NCBI RefSeq assembly: GCF_026626745.1
Contig: NZ_JAPNJW010000001.1
Span: 3,084,001 to 3,148,000 of the forward strand
Direction of reading: 5' to 3'
Length of the DNA stretch: 64,000 nucleotides
Origin: Nannocystis sp. RBIL2
GTDB lineage: Bacteria > Myxococcota_A > Polyangia > Nannocystales > Nannocystaceae
This document shows positions 1-9,843 of this stretch, one piece after another. The position numbers and the translations under genes were made by a program. Under the pieces are notes generated by a model. It worked only from the letters and a program-made list of their open reading frames with translations. It was not told the origin of the DNA and searched no databases. How positions within the stretch are numbered: the stretch's first letter is position 1; each line of letters opens with the position of its first letter.

Positions 1-652
1 CGCGGTCGTCCGTCCGGTGCACGAGGTCGATCTTGCGGACGTTGCCCTCGATGATCGCGTGCAACGCCGGCGTCAGCTCGACCGCCGGCCGCGCACCCTC
101 GCCGCCCTCGTCGACCTCGATCCGCAGGCAGGCCAGCGGGTCGCTGTAGCGCTCGGCCCGCTCGAACTCCTCGCGGAGGCGGCGGCGGAACTCGTCGGGC
201 GCCAGCTCGAGCCGCCGCGCCCGCGGGCCGTCGCCCTCGGCGCCCTCGCCTTGCGAGAACTGCGCCCGCGTCCGCAGCAGCACGTCGATGCGCGCGCGCA
301 GCTCCTCGGGGTTGTAGGGCTTGCCGAGGTAGTCGTCGGCGCCGCTGCGGAGGCCCTCGACGCGGGCGTTGACCGAGTTGCGGGTGCTGACCATGAGGAC
401 CGGCAAGAACCCGCTGGCCTTGGCCTTGAGGATCCGGCACACCTCGAGGCCGCCGATCTTGGGCATGACCACGTCGAGCATGACCAGCGCCGGGCGCTCC
501 CGGTTGTACAGCTCCAGGACCTGCTGGCCGTCGGTCGCCTCGACCACCACGAAACCCGCCTCGGTGAGCACCGAGCGGGCCGTCGCGCGCTCCCCCGGCG
601 AATCGTCGGCGACCAGGATCTTCACGCCGGAGCTGGATGGGGCCGCCGTCAC
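1..652 (-). CDS. Response regulator with degenerate GGDEF-like output domain (3' end cut by window)
   Basis: Read on the minus strand from a GTG at 652 and running off the left edge (about 217 residues seen). The first ~120 residues are a CheY-like receiver: acidic pair D16/D17, phospho-acceptor D60 in 'LDVVMPK', S89/T90 switch and K111 in 'YLGKPYNPEEL'. The C-terminal part (from ~135) has the helix and first strand of a GGDEF domain ('FRRRLREEFERAERYSDPLACLRIEVD'), but the position expected for RYGGDEF reads 'HRTDDRA'. Diguanylate cyclase activity is therefore unlikely unless the sequence beyond the edge says otherwise. A purine-rich GAAGG lies about 13 nt before the GTG. It is divergent from rplM. 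The partner kinase is not in the window. The family call for the receiver is firm; the output domain is inference. Confidence 0.85.
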   Translation of the reverse strand, partial: MTAAPSSSGVKILVADDSPGERATARSVLTEAGFVVVEATDGQQVLELYNRERPALVMLDVVMPKIGGLEVCRILKAKASGFLPVLMVSTRNSVNARVEGLRSGADDYLGKPYNPEELRARIDVLLRTRAQFSQGEGAEGDGPRARRLELAPDEFRRRLREEFERAERYSDPLACLRIEVDEGGEGARPAVELTPALHAIIEGNVRKIDLVHRTDDR

Positions 653-905
653 GCCGTTCAGCTTACCTTCAGGCCCGCCGGGCCGTGTCCTTCGGGCCCG
701 CGGGGCCGAGGGGGTTGTGTCTGCCCGGAAACCACGAGCCCCAGTATGTCCGAGTCACCGGCGTGGGCCCAGCCCTCCCCGCGCCGGGGGCCCCGGTAGA
801 GATCGCCCATCCGCCGCCGCCGCCCGGCATGTGAGTCTGAGCCCGAACCTCGCGCCGCGTCCCTGCTGGGAGCCTCGCAGGCGACGCCCACGCCGCGACC
901 CGCGC

Positions 906-934
906 TTGACAGCCCCGGAGTGCTCGCGTATCCA
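906..934 (+). promoter_or_regulatory. Sigma-70-type promoter of rplM-rpsI
   Basis: TTGACA (906-911), 17-bp spacer, TATCCA (929-934). The predicted transcription start (about 941) is only ~4 nt before the rplM ATG at 945 and there is no Shine-Dalgarno sequence, so the transcript should be nearly leaderless. The 653-944 gap holds nothing else I can recognise. Confidence 0.65.
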
Positions 935-944
935 TCCCCGGCCC

Positions 945-1379
945 ATGGGTACGCACTACCCCAATCCCGCCGATATCCGCCGCGACTGGCTGCTGATCGA
1001 TCTCACCGGTCTCACCCTCGGTCGCGCTGCGAGTCAGATCGCCAACATCCTTCGCGGCAAGCACAAGGCCACGTTCACCCCGCATCTCGATGTGGGTGAC
1101 TTCGTGATCTGCGTCAACGCCGACAAGGTCAAGCTCACCGGCGACAAGCTCGACAAGAAGTTTTACTACTTCAACTCGGGCTTCCCGGGCGGCATGAAGT
1201 CCGCCTCGGCGCGCACCCTGCTCGGCAAGAAGCCGGAAGAGCTGATCACCATCGCCGTGCGCCGCATGCTTCCCCGCTCGCCGCTGGGTCGTGCCACCGT
1301 GAGCAAGCTCAAGGTGTTCGCGGGGCCCGAGCACAATCATCAGGCGCAGCAGCCCAAGCCCTACAAGCTCCCGTTCTGA
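945..1379 (+). CDS. rplM: 50S ribosomal protein L13 (uL13)
   Basis: 144 residues, the usual length. It aligns by eye over its whole length with bacterial L13: '[15 protein letters not shown]', '[17 protein letters not shown]', 'NADKVKLTG', '[13 protein letters not shown]', '[17 protein letters not shown]'. It binds 23S rRNA early in large-subunit assembly. The ATG at 945 was chosen because the residues before RDW match the family N-terminus. No ribosome-binding site precedes it, and the -10 ends 10 nt upstream, which points to leaderless translation. It is followed after 25 nt by rpsI, the classical L13-S9 pair. Confidence 0.98.
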   Translation: MGTHYPNPADIRRDWLLIDLTGLTLGRAASQIANILRGKHKATFTPHLDVGDFVICVNADKVKLTGDKLDKKFYYFNSGFPGGMKSASARTLLGKKPEELITIAVRRMLPRSPLGRATVSKLKVFAGPEHNHQAQQPKPYKLPF

Positions 1380-1404
1380 CACTCCAGCACCCACGGTTCG
1401 TCTC

Positions 1405-1803
1405 ATGGCCAAAGACACGATGAAGTACTACGCCACCGGCCGCCGCAAGAGCGCGGTCGCCCGCGTGTGGCTGTTCCCCGGCGAAGGCAAGATCCTGATC
1501 AACCGCCGCGAGGCCGACAGCTACCTCTGCCGCCCGACCAACCTCAAGCTCATCGAGCAGCCCCTGGTCGCCGCCGGTAGCCGCGAGAAGTACGACGTGT
1601 GGGCCACCGCCAACGGCGGCGGTCTGTCCGGCCAGGCCGGCGCGATCCGTCTCGGCATCGCCCGCGCCCTTCTGCAGGTCGATCCCGAGGCCCGCAGCGC
1701 CCTCAAGAGCTCCGGCTACCTCACCCGCGACTCCCGCGCCGTCGAGCGCAAGAAGTACGGCCGCGCCGGCGCCCGCCGCCGCTTCCAGTTCAGCAAGCGC
1801 TGA
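1405..1803 (+). CDS. rpsI: 30S ribosomal protein S9 (uS9)
   Basis: 132 residues. It carries the S9 signatures '[16 protein letters not shown]', '[19 protein letters not shown]' and the basic C-terminal tail ending 'RRFQFSKR', which reaches the P-site tRNA in the small subunit. It is second gene of the rplM operon, 25 nt after rplM. The upstream 'cggttcgtctc' has no convincing Shine-Dalgarno, so translation may depend on coupling or on an S1-like mechanism. A perfect hairpin follows 25 nt after the stop. Confidence 0.98.
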   Translation: MAKDTMKYYATGRRKSAVARVWLFPGEGKILINRREADSYLCRPTNLKLIEQPLVAAGSREKYDVWATANGGGLSGQAGAIRLGIARALLQVDPEARSALKSSGYLTRDSRAVERKKYGRAGARRRFQFSKR

Positions 1804-1828
1804 GCCCCACCCCGGCTCGTACCCCTTC

Positions 1829-1856
1829 GAGAGCGGAGCTTCACAGCTCCGCTCTC
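1829..1856 (+). terminator. Hairpin terminator after rpsI
   Basis: Perfect 12-bp inverted repeat (1829-1840 with 1845-1856) closed by a TCAC tetraloop, 25 nt past the rpsI stop. Only a weak T run (ttt, 1862-1864) follows, so termination may be Rho-assisted. Confidence 0.7.
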
Positions 1857-1919
1857 GCTGCTTTCGGCTGCTGCTCACGACTCGCGGCCCAGCCCCGCGA
1901 GCGGCTCGCTTCGAGGCTT

Positions 1920-2146
1920 CGACCAGCGCATCGCCGGCATCAGCTGTCTCTCGAGCCAGACCACCCACGAGCATACCGCCGAGCGTCGCCTGTCTCTTGG
2001 GTCAGCCTTCTGACGAGCACGCTGATCTGCAGCGACCAGCGCATCGTCGAATCCACCTGTCTCTCGGGCCAGCTTTATGTCGAGCGTGCCGGTGTTCTGC
2101 GCCGACCAGCGCATCGCCGACGTCATCTGTCTCTCGAGCCTTCCGA
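1920..2146. repeat. Degenerate repeats with 'CTGTCTC-tcga-GCCAG' dyads
   Basis: The module 'cgaccagcgcatcg...CTGTCTC-tcgr-GCCAG' starts at 1920, 2033 and 2103. Within each module the two dyad halves are centred 14 bp apart (1944/1958, 2057/2071; a further pair at 1990/2004), the same geometry as the GGACATGTCC arrays. I read these as diverged members of that family with CTGT in place of CATGT. Confidence 0.5.
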
Positions 2147-2457
2147 CTCGCCGGCTCGCCCTGCATCGCCGGTCGGACGCATGGCCCACCCGCCTTGTCG
2201 CGTATCCGCGAGCGAGGCGGGTGCGTGCGGAAGAACCCGGCATCCCTGGGCCAAGCGAATGAGCAGGAGCTCGGTCCGGGTCTCTGCGCATCGCCGGCCC
2301 TCGGCCAGCGTCGCAAATTTCACATTCCATCGCGACAGCCACCGCGAGCGAGCCTCGCTCGGAGTGCTGCGCATCAACCACCCGCGCCCTCGCTGTCTCC
2401 CGCCGGCGACCACCTCATCGCAGGCTCGCGCACTACGGACTCGGCCGACCCCTCTCA

Positions 2458-2495
2458 AGCCATGTCACAAAAGACATGTCCTTCGAGCCATCCTC
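2458..2495. repeat. 14-bp palindrome array, 3 units
   Basis: Units CATGTC, GACATGTCC and GCCATC are centred at 2462.5, 2476.5 and 2490.5, exactly 14 bp apart, with 4-bp spacers 'aaaa' and 'tcga'. Intergenic. Confidence 0.75.
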
Positions 2496-2707
2496 GCACG
2501 ACAGCGGATCGTCGCTCCGCGACTGTCCCATCGACCTCGGCTCCGAAGCCATGATCATGCACCCGCCCGGCGCCCGCTTGACGGAGGTCCGCCCAGCGAG
2601 GGGGATCGCCTCCGCGAGGAGGCCCTTTCGCCGGTCACGCCGACGTCCTCCGCGTCCTCAATTGGGATCCCGCCGACCTCTCGCGACAAAGCTGCCTCCC
2701 CTCGCTG

Positions 2708-2854
2708 CGACGGCCGCCTTGCCGACCGCCGCCGTGCTCCGCTACCTCGCGGCCTGGCGCCGTCGCCTTCCTGGTCGCGCCCGCGGCCGCCGTGCGACGC
2801 GTCGACCGCTCCTCGCGACGACGGCGGCCTTGCAGACCGCCGCCGTGCTCTGCT
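2708..2854. repeat. Pair of ~36-bp near-identical direct repeats
   Basis: The stretch beginning 'cgacggccgccttgccgacc' at 2708 recurs with about three mismatches from 2819, 111 bp away. Both copies lie in the non-coding kilobase before the RRM gene stop. Confidence 0.6.
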
Positions 2855-2869
2855 TCCCGCGTGGGCCTA

Positions 2870-3529
2870 TCAATCCACGTCGAGGTCGCCGTCGCCTTCT
2901 TCGTGGCGCCGGCGGCCGCGGCCCACGCGTTTCTTCGCGCGGGCCTCGTCCTCTTCGCGGTCACGTCCGCGGTCGCGCTCGCGGTCGCGACGACCGCGGC
3001 CCTCCGCGGGGGCGGGTGCGGGTGGCGGCGCCGGCGCGAAGTTTCGCGCGGGCGGGCCGCCGCGGTCATAGCTCGGGCCCGAGTCGAAGTTGCGAGGCGG
3101 GCGCCCCTGGCCCGCGGGGGGGCCGGAGGGGCGGGGGGAGAAGCCGCGGTCGCCTGCGGGCGCCTCGCGTGGCGGCTGGGCGCGCGAGTCGGGCGCGCCG
3201 CGGTCGTTGAACGGGCGGCCGGGTCCGCCTGGGCGTGGGCCGTCGGCCGAGCGTGGCGGCCCATCGGGACGCGGCCCGCGGGGCTTGTCCTCGGCGATGC
3301 TGACGCGGATCTGCCGCATGTCGAGCGCTGCGCCGTCCATTGCTTGCATCGCCGACTCGCTGTCGGCCGGGTTTTGGAACGCGACGAAGCCGAAGCCACG
3401 CGAGCGTCCGGTCTCGCGGTCCGTCACCACCTTCGCCTCGACCACCGTGCCGAAGCGACCGAATGCGGCTCTCAACCCCTCGTCGGTCGTGTTCCAGCTC
3501 AGGCCACCGACAAATAATTTCCTCGCCAT
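2870..3529 (-). CDS. RNA-binding protein with one RRM and a Gly/Pro/Arg-rich tail
   Basis: 219 residues from the ATG at 3529, preceded by GAAGAGAG at good spacing. Residues ~3-80 form an RNA recognition motif with RNP2 'LFVGGL' and RNP1 'RGFGFVAF'; the fold ends in 'IRVSIAEDKPRG'. The rest is a low-complexity tail rich in Gly, Pro, Arg and Asp, ending in charged 'RDRERDRGRDREEDEARAKK'. Single-RRM proteins of this form occur in myxobacteria and cyanobacteria, often cold- or stress-linked, and bind single-stranded RNA. The disordered tail may drive assembly with RNA, which is inference. It is transcribed towards the repeat-rich kilobase and is divergent from hsdM. Confidence 0.9.
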   Translation of the reverse strand: MARKLFVGGLSWNTTDEGLRAAFGRFGTVVEAKVVTDRETGRSRGFGFVAFQNPADSESAMQAMDGAALDMRQIRVSIAEDKPRGPRPDGPPRSADGPRPGGPGRPFNDRGAPDSRAQPPREAPAGDRGFSPRPSGPPAGQGRPPRNFDSGPSYDRGGPPARNFAPAPPPAPAPAEGRGRRDRERDRGRDREEDEARAKKRVGRGRRRHEEGDGDLDVD

Positions 3530-3765
3530 TCGCTCTCTTCGCCCTGTCGCGCGTGCGCGCGGCGCCTCCACTTCGGATGCTGCTCGCGATCCATGTCTCT
3601 GTCAATCCGCGCCCGGTCTCGCGGCGCGACGCCGGATGCAGCCCGCGCCACAAGCGGGGCCGAAATGTCGTACAACCCCACGGCCCCCACGGCCTGCGGC
3701 CCTGAACTGCGTCACGCCCCCGCGCCCGGCGCCGGCGCGCTCCCTCCCCGGACGGCACCCGCTTC

Positions 3766-5633
<1,868 letters not shown>

Positions 5634-5637
<4 letters not shown>

Positions 5638-6962
5638 GCGCGCCGGCCCACTGGGTGCGCTGCACCCTCGACGCCATCAAGGCAGACAGCGACAACGCGA
5701 TCGCCGGCGGCCCGTTCGGCTCCGACCTCACCCAGGCCGACTACGTCGACGACCCCGACGGCGTGCCGGTGATCCGCGGCTGCAACCTCGGCCACGGCGA
5801 GCGGCGCTTTTACCCGGACGAGCTGGTGTTCGTGCTCCCGAGCAAGGCCGACGCCCTGCGGCGCTCGCAGGCCTGTCCGGGCGACGTCATCTTCACCCAG
5901 CGCGGCACCGTCTCGCAGGTCGGGCTCGTCCCCGACGACCTGCCGTGGCGGCGCTTCTTGCTGTCGCAGAGCCAGATGAAGCTGACCTGCGACCCAGCGC
6001 GCGCCGACCCCGAGTACGTCTATTACTGGTGCCGCTCGCCCGAGGTCCAGCGCTACGTCGAGAACTGGACCATCGCCGCCGGCGTCCCGCACACCAACCT
6101 CAGCACCCTGCGCCAGACCCCGCTGCTGCTCCCGCCGCTCGCCGAGCAGCGGTCGATCGCCAGCGCCCTCTCGGCCCTCGACCGCCGGATCAGCCTGTGC
6201 GACGACCAGCGGGCCGTCCTCGTCCAGGTCATCGACCTGCTCTTTCGCACATGGTTCATCGACCATGCGCCGACCGCCGACAAGGAGAACGGCCTGCGCC
6301 ACCCGACCGTCGACGAGGCGCTCTACAGCCGCCTCGCCCCGGCCTTCACCGTCGAGGGCGACCGCCGGTTCCCGCTGGCCTACCGCCTGCTCCCGCTGAC
6401 CGAGCTGGCCGAGTTCCAGAACGGCAGCGCGTTCGGCATGACCGACTTCAGCCCCGCCGGCGAGGGCCTGCCGATCATCAAGATCGGCGAGTTGAAGCAG
6501 GGCATCACCCGCCAGACCCGCTACTGCGTCGGCCGCGACAACGCCCGCCGCATCGACCGCGGCGACCTCCTGCTGTCCTGGTCCGGCAACCCCGACACCT
6601 CGATCGACACCTTCCTCTACTTCGGCGGCCCCGCCTGGCTCAACCAGCACATCTTCAAGGTCGCCACCAAGCGCCCCGAGGACCGCGCCTACCTGTTCGG
6701 CCTCCTGCGCAGCCTCAAGCCCCGGCTCCTCGCGTTCGCCCGCGCCAAGCAGACCACCGGCCTCGGCCATGTCACCCTCAAGGACATGCGCACCGTCGTC
6801 GTCGAGTATCCGCCGGTGATGATGCGCGACGCCTTCGACGCCCTCACCGCCCCCTACTTCGCCAAGATCGGCGCCTGCGACGAGCTCCGCGCCTCGCTCG
6901 TCGCCACCCGCGACGAGCTGCTGCTCCGCCTCATGTCCGCCGAGGCCCGCCTGCGCCCGTGA
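5634..6962 (+). CDS. hsdS: Type I restriction-modification specificity subunit S
   Basis: 442 residues from a GTG at 5634 that overlaps the hsdM stop (GTGA), indicating translational coupling. It has two target recognition domains: one over ~1-160 ('GGPFGSDL', 'GDVIFTQRGTVSQVG', 'LPPLAEQRSIASALSALDRRI') and one over ~245-400 ('FQNGSAFG', 'LPIIKIGELKQG', 'GDLLLSWSGNPDTS'), separated and followed by the conserved helices that set the spacer between half-sites. It directs HsdM to a bipartite asymmetric DNA sequence. With no hsdR adjacent, the pair may act as an orphan methylase or pair with a distant HsdR. A 14-bp palindrome array begins 15 nt after the stop. Confidence 0.92.
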
Positions 6963-6976
6963 ACGGGGCATCGGGG

Positions 6977-7065
6977 CGACATGTCCCCAAGGGCATGTCG
7001 CGCCTCGCGCCCCGTCTGCGCCCGTGAGCGGGGCCCGCGAGCGACATGTCCCCGAGGACATGTCG
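6977..7065. repeat. Two 14-bp palindrome pairs after hsdS
   Basis: Pair 1: ACATGTCC-ccaa-GGGCATGT, centres 6981.5 and 6995.5. Pair 2: ACATGTCC-ccga-GGACATGT, centres 7046.5 and 7060.5. Each can form an 8-bp stem with a 4-nt loop. They lie between hsdS and the next gene. Confidence 0.85.
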
Positions 7066-7151
7066 CGCATGGCCCGGCGTCGCCGCTCCCCTTGGCCCGC
7101 AGCGCGCGACCAGGGTATCGTGGCCCCATGCACGCTCGCGGAGGCTCACCG

Positions 7152-7544
7152 ATGGAGAAGCTCGTACGGATCTGCGCCCTCTTCAACGCGAGCATGATCG
7201 CCGCCTTCTTGATCCCCGGGTTCTTGCCGCTGCTCGGCATCGTGCCCCCGCCGTCGCCGTTCTGGCTGTGGCTGCCGTCCCTGCTGGCCCTGTTCAGCGC
7301 CCTCGTGCTGTGGCTGTCCGCCACCGATCTGCGCCGCTACGGCACGTTCCCCTACTGGAGCGGGTGGAGCCGCATCAGCTTCTTCTTCCTCGCCTTCAGC
7401 CTCGACTTCCCCGCCACCGCCGGCCGGATCGTCGCCCTGATCGCCGTCGTCGACATCGTGCTCGGCCTCGCCTGCGTCCTCGGCCTGCCCCGCGCCACCG
7501 GACGCACCCCGCTGCAGCTGCTGATCGGCCGCGGCGCCGATTGA
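7152..7544 (+). CDS. Small four-helix membrane protein of unknown function
   Basis: 130 residues from the ATG at 7152, chosen for the GGAGG 7 nt upstream. An in-frame ATG at 7128 coincides with the predicted transcription start below a TATCGT (7116-7121). Four hydrophobic segments can be seen: 'ALFNASMIAAFLIPGFLPLL', 'FWLWLPSLLALFSALVLWL', 'ISFFFLAFSLDFPATAG' and 'IVALIAVVDIVLGLACVL'. I do not recognise a family. It is flanked on both sides by palindrome arrays. Confidence 0.7.
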   Translation: MEKLVRICALFNASMIAAFLIPGFLPLLGIVPPPSPFWLWLPSLLALFSALVLWLSATDLRRYGTFPYWSGWSRISFFFLAFSLDFPATAGRIVALIAVVDIVLGLACVLGLPRATGRTPLQLLIGRGAD

Positions 7545-7565
7545 CGCGCCCGGCTCTTTCTTTTT
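7532..7565 (+). terminator. Weak candidate terminator
   Basis: GGCGC...GCGCC dyad spanning the stop codon of the membrane-protein gene, followed by 'ctctttcttttt'. The stem is short, so this is tentative. Confidence 0.35.
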
Positions 7566-7603
7566 AAAAATGTCTTTGTGGGCATGTCCGTAGGGACATG
7601 TGC
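7566..7603. repeat. 14-bp palindrome array, 3 units
   Basis: Units aATGTC, GGCATGTCC and GGACATGT are centred at 7570.5, 7584.5 and 7598.5. The first unit adjoins tttttaaaaa. Intergenic. Confidence 0.8.
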
Positions 7604-7679
7604 CACGATCGCTCGAGGTCGCGTCCGCGCAGCGACGATCCCCTGCCCGACTACTCGCGCCCGCGCTACAGTCGCCCGC

Positions 7680-8738
7680 ATGCTCGCCCGTCCGCGCGCC
7701 TGCGTCGCCGTGCTCCTGCTCGGCGCCTGCCCCTCCGCCACCTCGACCAGCGCCACCACGACCGGCACCGGCGACACCACCACCGACCCCGGCCCCACCA
7801 CCACCACCGAGCCCACCACCGGCGAGCCAGCGGGCTGGCAAATTGCGCTTGAGCTCGGCGTCGACCAGGGCGCGCTGTTCAGCGTGTGGGGCCCGCAGGC
7901 GGACGACGTGATCGCCGTCGGCGGCCAGGGCGTCGGTCCGACCTCGAAGGGCCTCGCGCTCCATTGGGACGGCGCCGCCTGGACCGAGCTCGCGCTGCCG
8001 CCGGGCACGACGCGCCTGCACTGGCTCGCGGGCGTGGGCGACGCGCTGTGGGCCGTCGGCGAGGCGGGCGTGGCCATCCGCCGCGACGGCGACACCTGGA
8101 CCACGATCGCCACCGGCGTCGACGTCCCGCTGTGGGGCATCTGGGGCGCCGGCCCCGACGCGATCTGGAGCGTCGGCGGCGACGGCTTCGTCGGCGGCCC
8201 CTCGCTGCTGCGCTGGAACGGCGACGCCTGGACTCCCGAGTCACTCCCGCCGCTCCCCGACGACTGTCACGCCCTTTTTAAAATCGTCGGCACCGGCGTC
8301 ACCGACGTCACCGCGGTGGGCGACCTCGGCGTCGTCCTGCAGTACGACGGCGCCGCCTGGACGCAGCAGGACGTCGGCTCGATCGCCGACCTGATCAGCG
8401 TCAGCGGCCCCACCCACGCGCGCCTCGCCGTCGGCGGCCGCGCCAACGCGCGCCTGGCCTGGTGGGACGGTCAAGCGTGGACGGGCGCGACGCTCGATCG
8501 ACCGGGCCTCTCGGGCGTGTGGATCGACAGCGACGGCGACGGCTTCATCACCGGTTCGAACGGGCAGATCTTGCGAGTCACCGCGGGCGACCTCGAGCCC
8601 GAAGCCGAGCCGAGCCCGACCAACCTGCTGCTCCACGCCGCGTTCGGCTTCGCCGCGGGGCCGCGCTTCGCAGTCGGGGGCAACCTCGCCGGCATGCCGC
8701 CGCACGTCGGCGTCATCCTCCAGCACCCGGGTCCGTGA
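7680..8738 (+). CDS. Lipoprotein with Thr-rich linker and beta-propeller-like domain
   Basis: 352 residues. Signal peptide with lipobox 'LLGAC' (lipid Cys17), then a ~30-residue Thr/Ser/Gly linker. The rest is a repeat domain with recurring units such as 'LFSVWGPQADDVIAVG', 'LHWDGAAWTEL', 'LWGIWGAGPDAIWSVGG' and 'LRWNGDAWTPE', the pattern of a propeller of WD/sialidase-like blades common in secreted myxobacterial proteins. The ligand is unknown. The ATG at 7680 is 7 nt after a TACAGT (7667-7672) and has no Shine-Dalgarno, which suits a leaderless message. The next gene, also a lipoprotein, starts 17 nt later and probably has its own -10. Confidence 0.8.
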   Translation: MLARPRACVAVLLLGACPSATSTSATTTGTGDTTTDPGPTTTTEPTTGEPAGWQIALELGVDQGALFSVWGPQADDVIAVGGQGVGPTSKGLALHWDGAAWTELALPPGTTRLHWLAGVGDALWAVGEAGVAIRRDGDTWTTIATGVDVPLWGIWGAGPDAIWSVGGDGFVGGPSLLRWNGDAWTPESLPPLPDDCHALFKIVGTGVTDVTAVGDLGVVLQYDGAAWTQQDVGSIADLISVSGPTHARLAVGGRANARLAWWDGQAWTGATLDRPGLSGVWIDSDGDGFITGSNGQILRVTAGDLEPEAEPSPTNLLLHAAFGFAAGPRFAVGGNLAGMPPHVGVILQHPGP

Positions 8739-8754
8739 GCGCGTATCATGCCTC

Positions 8755-9483
8755 ATGCGCTCGAACTCGCGGCACGTCCTGCTCCTGCTCGCTGTCTCCG
8801 CGTGCACGCCCGACGAGGGCGCGACCACCGACGCGACCACCGGCACCACCCGCGAATCGACGAGCACGAGCACCGGCGAGGACACCACCTCGACCGCCTC
8901 GACCACCACCGTCGCCACCACCGACGCGCCGACCACCGGCGACCCCGGCACGACCACCACCAGCAGCACCACCGGTGAAGCCGGCTACTGCTGGGGCTTC
9001 GACGCCGACGCTCCCGCGCCCTTCCTCGCGCTCTACGACTACCAGCACGCCGAGCTCGCCGAGGGCGTCACCCTGCCGCTCGAGTGCGGCGGCCAGGGCT
9101 CGTGGATGTTCGGCCTCTACCCCGAGTTCGGCGGCTACGAGCCGACCGGCGACTCGGTGGTCTTCGACCTCACCGTCGACGTCGACGGCTACGACATCAA
9201 CCCTGCCGGCCACTTCTTCAGTGGCGAGGTCTACTACTACGTCGGCTGCGACGACGTCCTCGGCGGCGTCCTCGGCGTGGTCCCGATCATCCCGCCCGAC
9301 GAGCTCCCCGACCCCGCCGTCCTCGACGGCCTGACGGCGAAGGTCCACGTCGAGCTCGACGCCGGCGGCCAGCTCGTCAGCTTCGACGCGACCATGCCCC
9401 TGTCGGCGCCCCCGGAGCTGACCGAGGACGGCTGCATGTTCCTCCTCGCCGATCCGCCCGACGACCTGCGCGCGCGCCCCTGA
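8755..9483 (+). CDS. Lipoprotein with Thr/Ser-rich linker, unknown domain
   Basis: 242 residues. N-terminus 'RHVLLLLAVSAC' is a lipoprotein signal (Cys17), followed by ~55 residues almost entirely Thr, Ser, Gly, Asp and Ala. The globular part (from 'GYCWGFDADAP') contains four Cys and acidic patches and matches no family I know. TATCAT (8744-8749) ends 5 nt before the ATG, a leaderless arrangement. Confidence 0.75.
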   Translation: MRSNSRHVLLLLAVSACTPDEGATTDATTGTTRESTSTSTGEDTTSTASTTTVATTDAPTTGDPGTTTTSSTTGEAGYCWGFDADAPAPFLALYDYQHAELAEGVTLPLECGGQGSWMFGLYPEFGGYEPTGDSVVFDLTVDVDGYDINPAGHFFSGEVYYYVGCDDVLGGVLGVVPIIPPDELPDPAVLDGLTAKVHVELDAGGQLVSFDATMPLSAPPELTEDGCMFLLADPPDDLRARP

Positions 9484-9485
9484 GC

Positions 9486-9509
9486 GCGCCTGTCTCTTCG
9501 GACACCTCG
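9486..9509. repeat. Degenerate 14-bp palindrome pair
   Basis: CCTGTCT-cttc-GGACACC, centres 9490.5 and 9504.5, just after the stop at 9483 and before the RBS of the next gene. Confidence 0.5.
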
Positions 9510-9525
9510 TGCGGAGGATCGACCC

Positions 9526-9831
9526 GTGAAGATGTACATCCTGATCCGCGCCAGCGTCCCGCTCGGGTTCGCCATGGTCGCCTGCGCCCACGCCTCCCTG
9601 GCTGCCTACCTGCGCTTCCGCGACGAGCCCGAGGTCGCCCAGTGGCTCGCCGGCCCGTTCCGCAAGGTCGTGTGCAAGGTCGGCGACGCCGAGTTCGCGG
9701 CCGCCCGCGCCGCCGGCGACTTCGTCGTCATCACCGAGTCCGCCCTCGACGGCGCCGAGGTGGCCCTCGCCTTCAAGCCGCGCGCCGAGTGGCCGCGGGC
9801 CTTCCAGTTCTTCCCGCTCTACCGCGCGTAA
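9526..9831 (+). CDS. PTH2-like (peptidyl-tRNA hydrolase 2 superfamily) small protein
   Basis: 101 residues from a GTG at 9526 with GGAGG 8-9 nt upstream; an ATG six bases later is an alternative. The pattern 'KMYILIRASVPLGFAMVACAHASLAAYLRF' followed by 'WLAGPFRKVVCKVGDAEFAAARA' and a C-terminal strand resembles the bacterial PTH2 fold, where the second basic/His-containing helix binds tRNA. The usual 'GK(I/M)AAQ' reads 'GFAMVAC', so catalytic competence is doubtful. It is convergent with the NACHT gene (12-nt gap). Confidence 0.65.
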   Translation: MKMYILIRASVPLGFAMVACAHASLAAYLRFRDEPEVAQWLAGPFRKVVCKVGDAEFAAARAAGDFVVITESALDGAEVALAFKPRAEWPRAFQFFPLYRA

Positions 9832-9843
9832 AACCACTGCGGT

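Larger units (their letters stand above)
1857..2869. other. 1-kb stretch without a credible gene, filled with decayed repeats
   Basis: Between the rpsI terminator and the end of the RRM gene no frame shows protein-like composition. It contains three partial repeats starting with 'cgaccagcgcatcg' (1920, 2033, 2103), degenerate copies of the 14-bp palindrome family, and a direct repeat at 2708/2819. It looks like a decayed repeat graveyard, or possibly a lost gene. Confidence 0.6.

Noticed and set aside
1599..3071. Plus-strand open frame of 490 codons starting inside rpsI
   Set aside because: Arg/Pro/Ser-rich translation typical of non-coding GC-rich DNA; it overlaps rpsI and the RRM gene and crosses the rpsI terminator.
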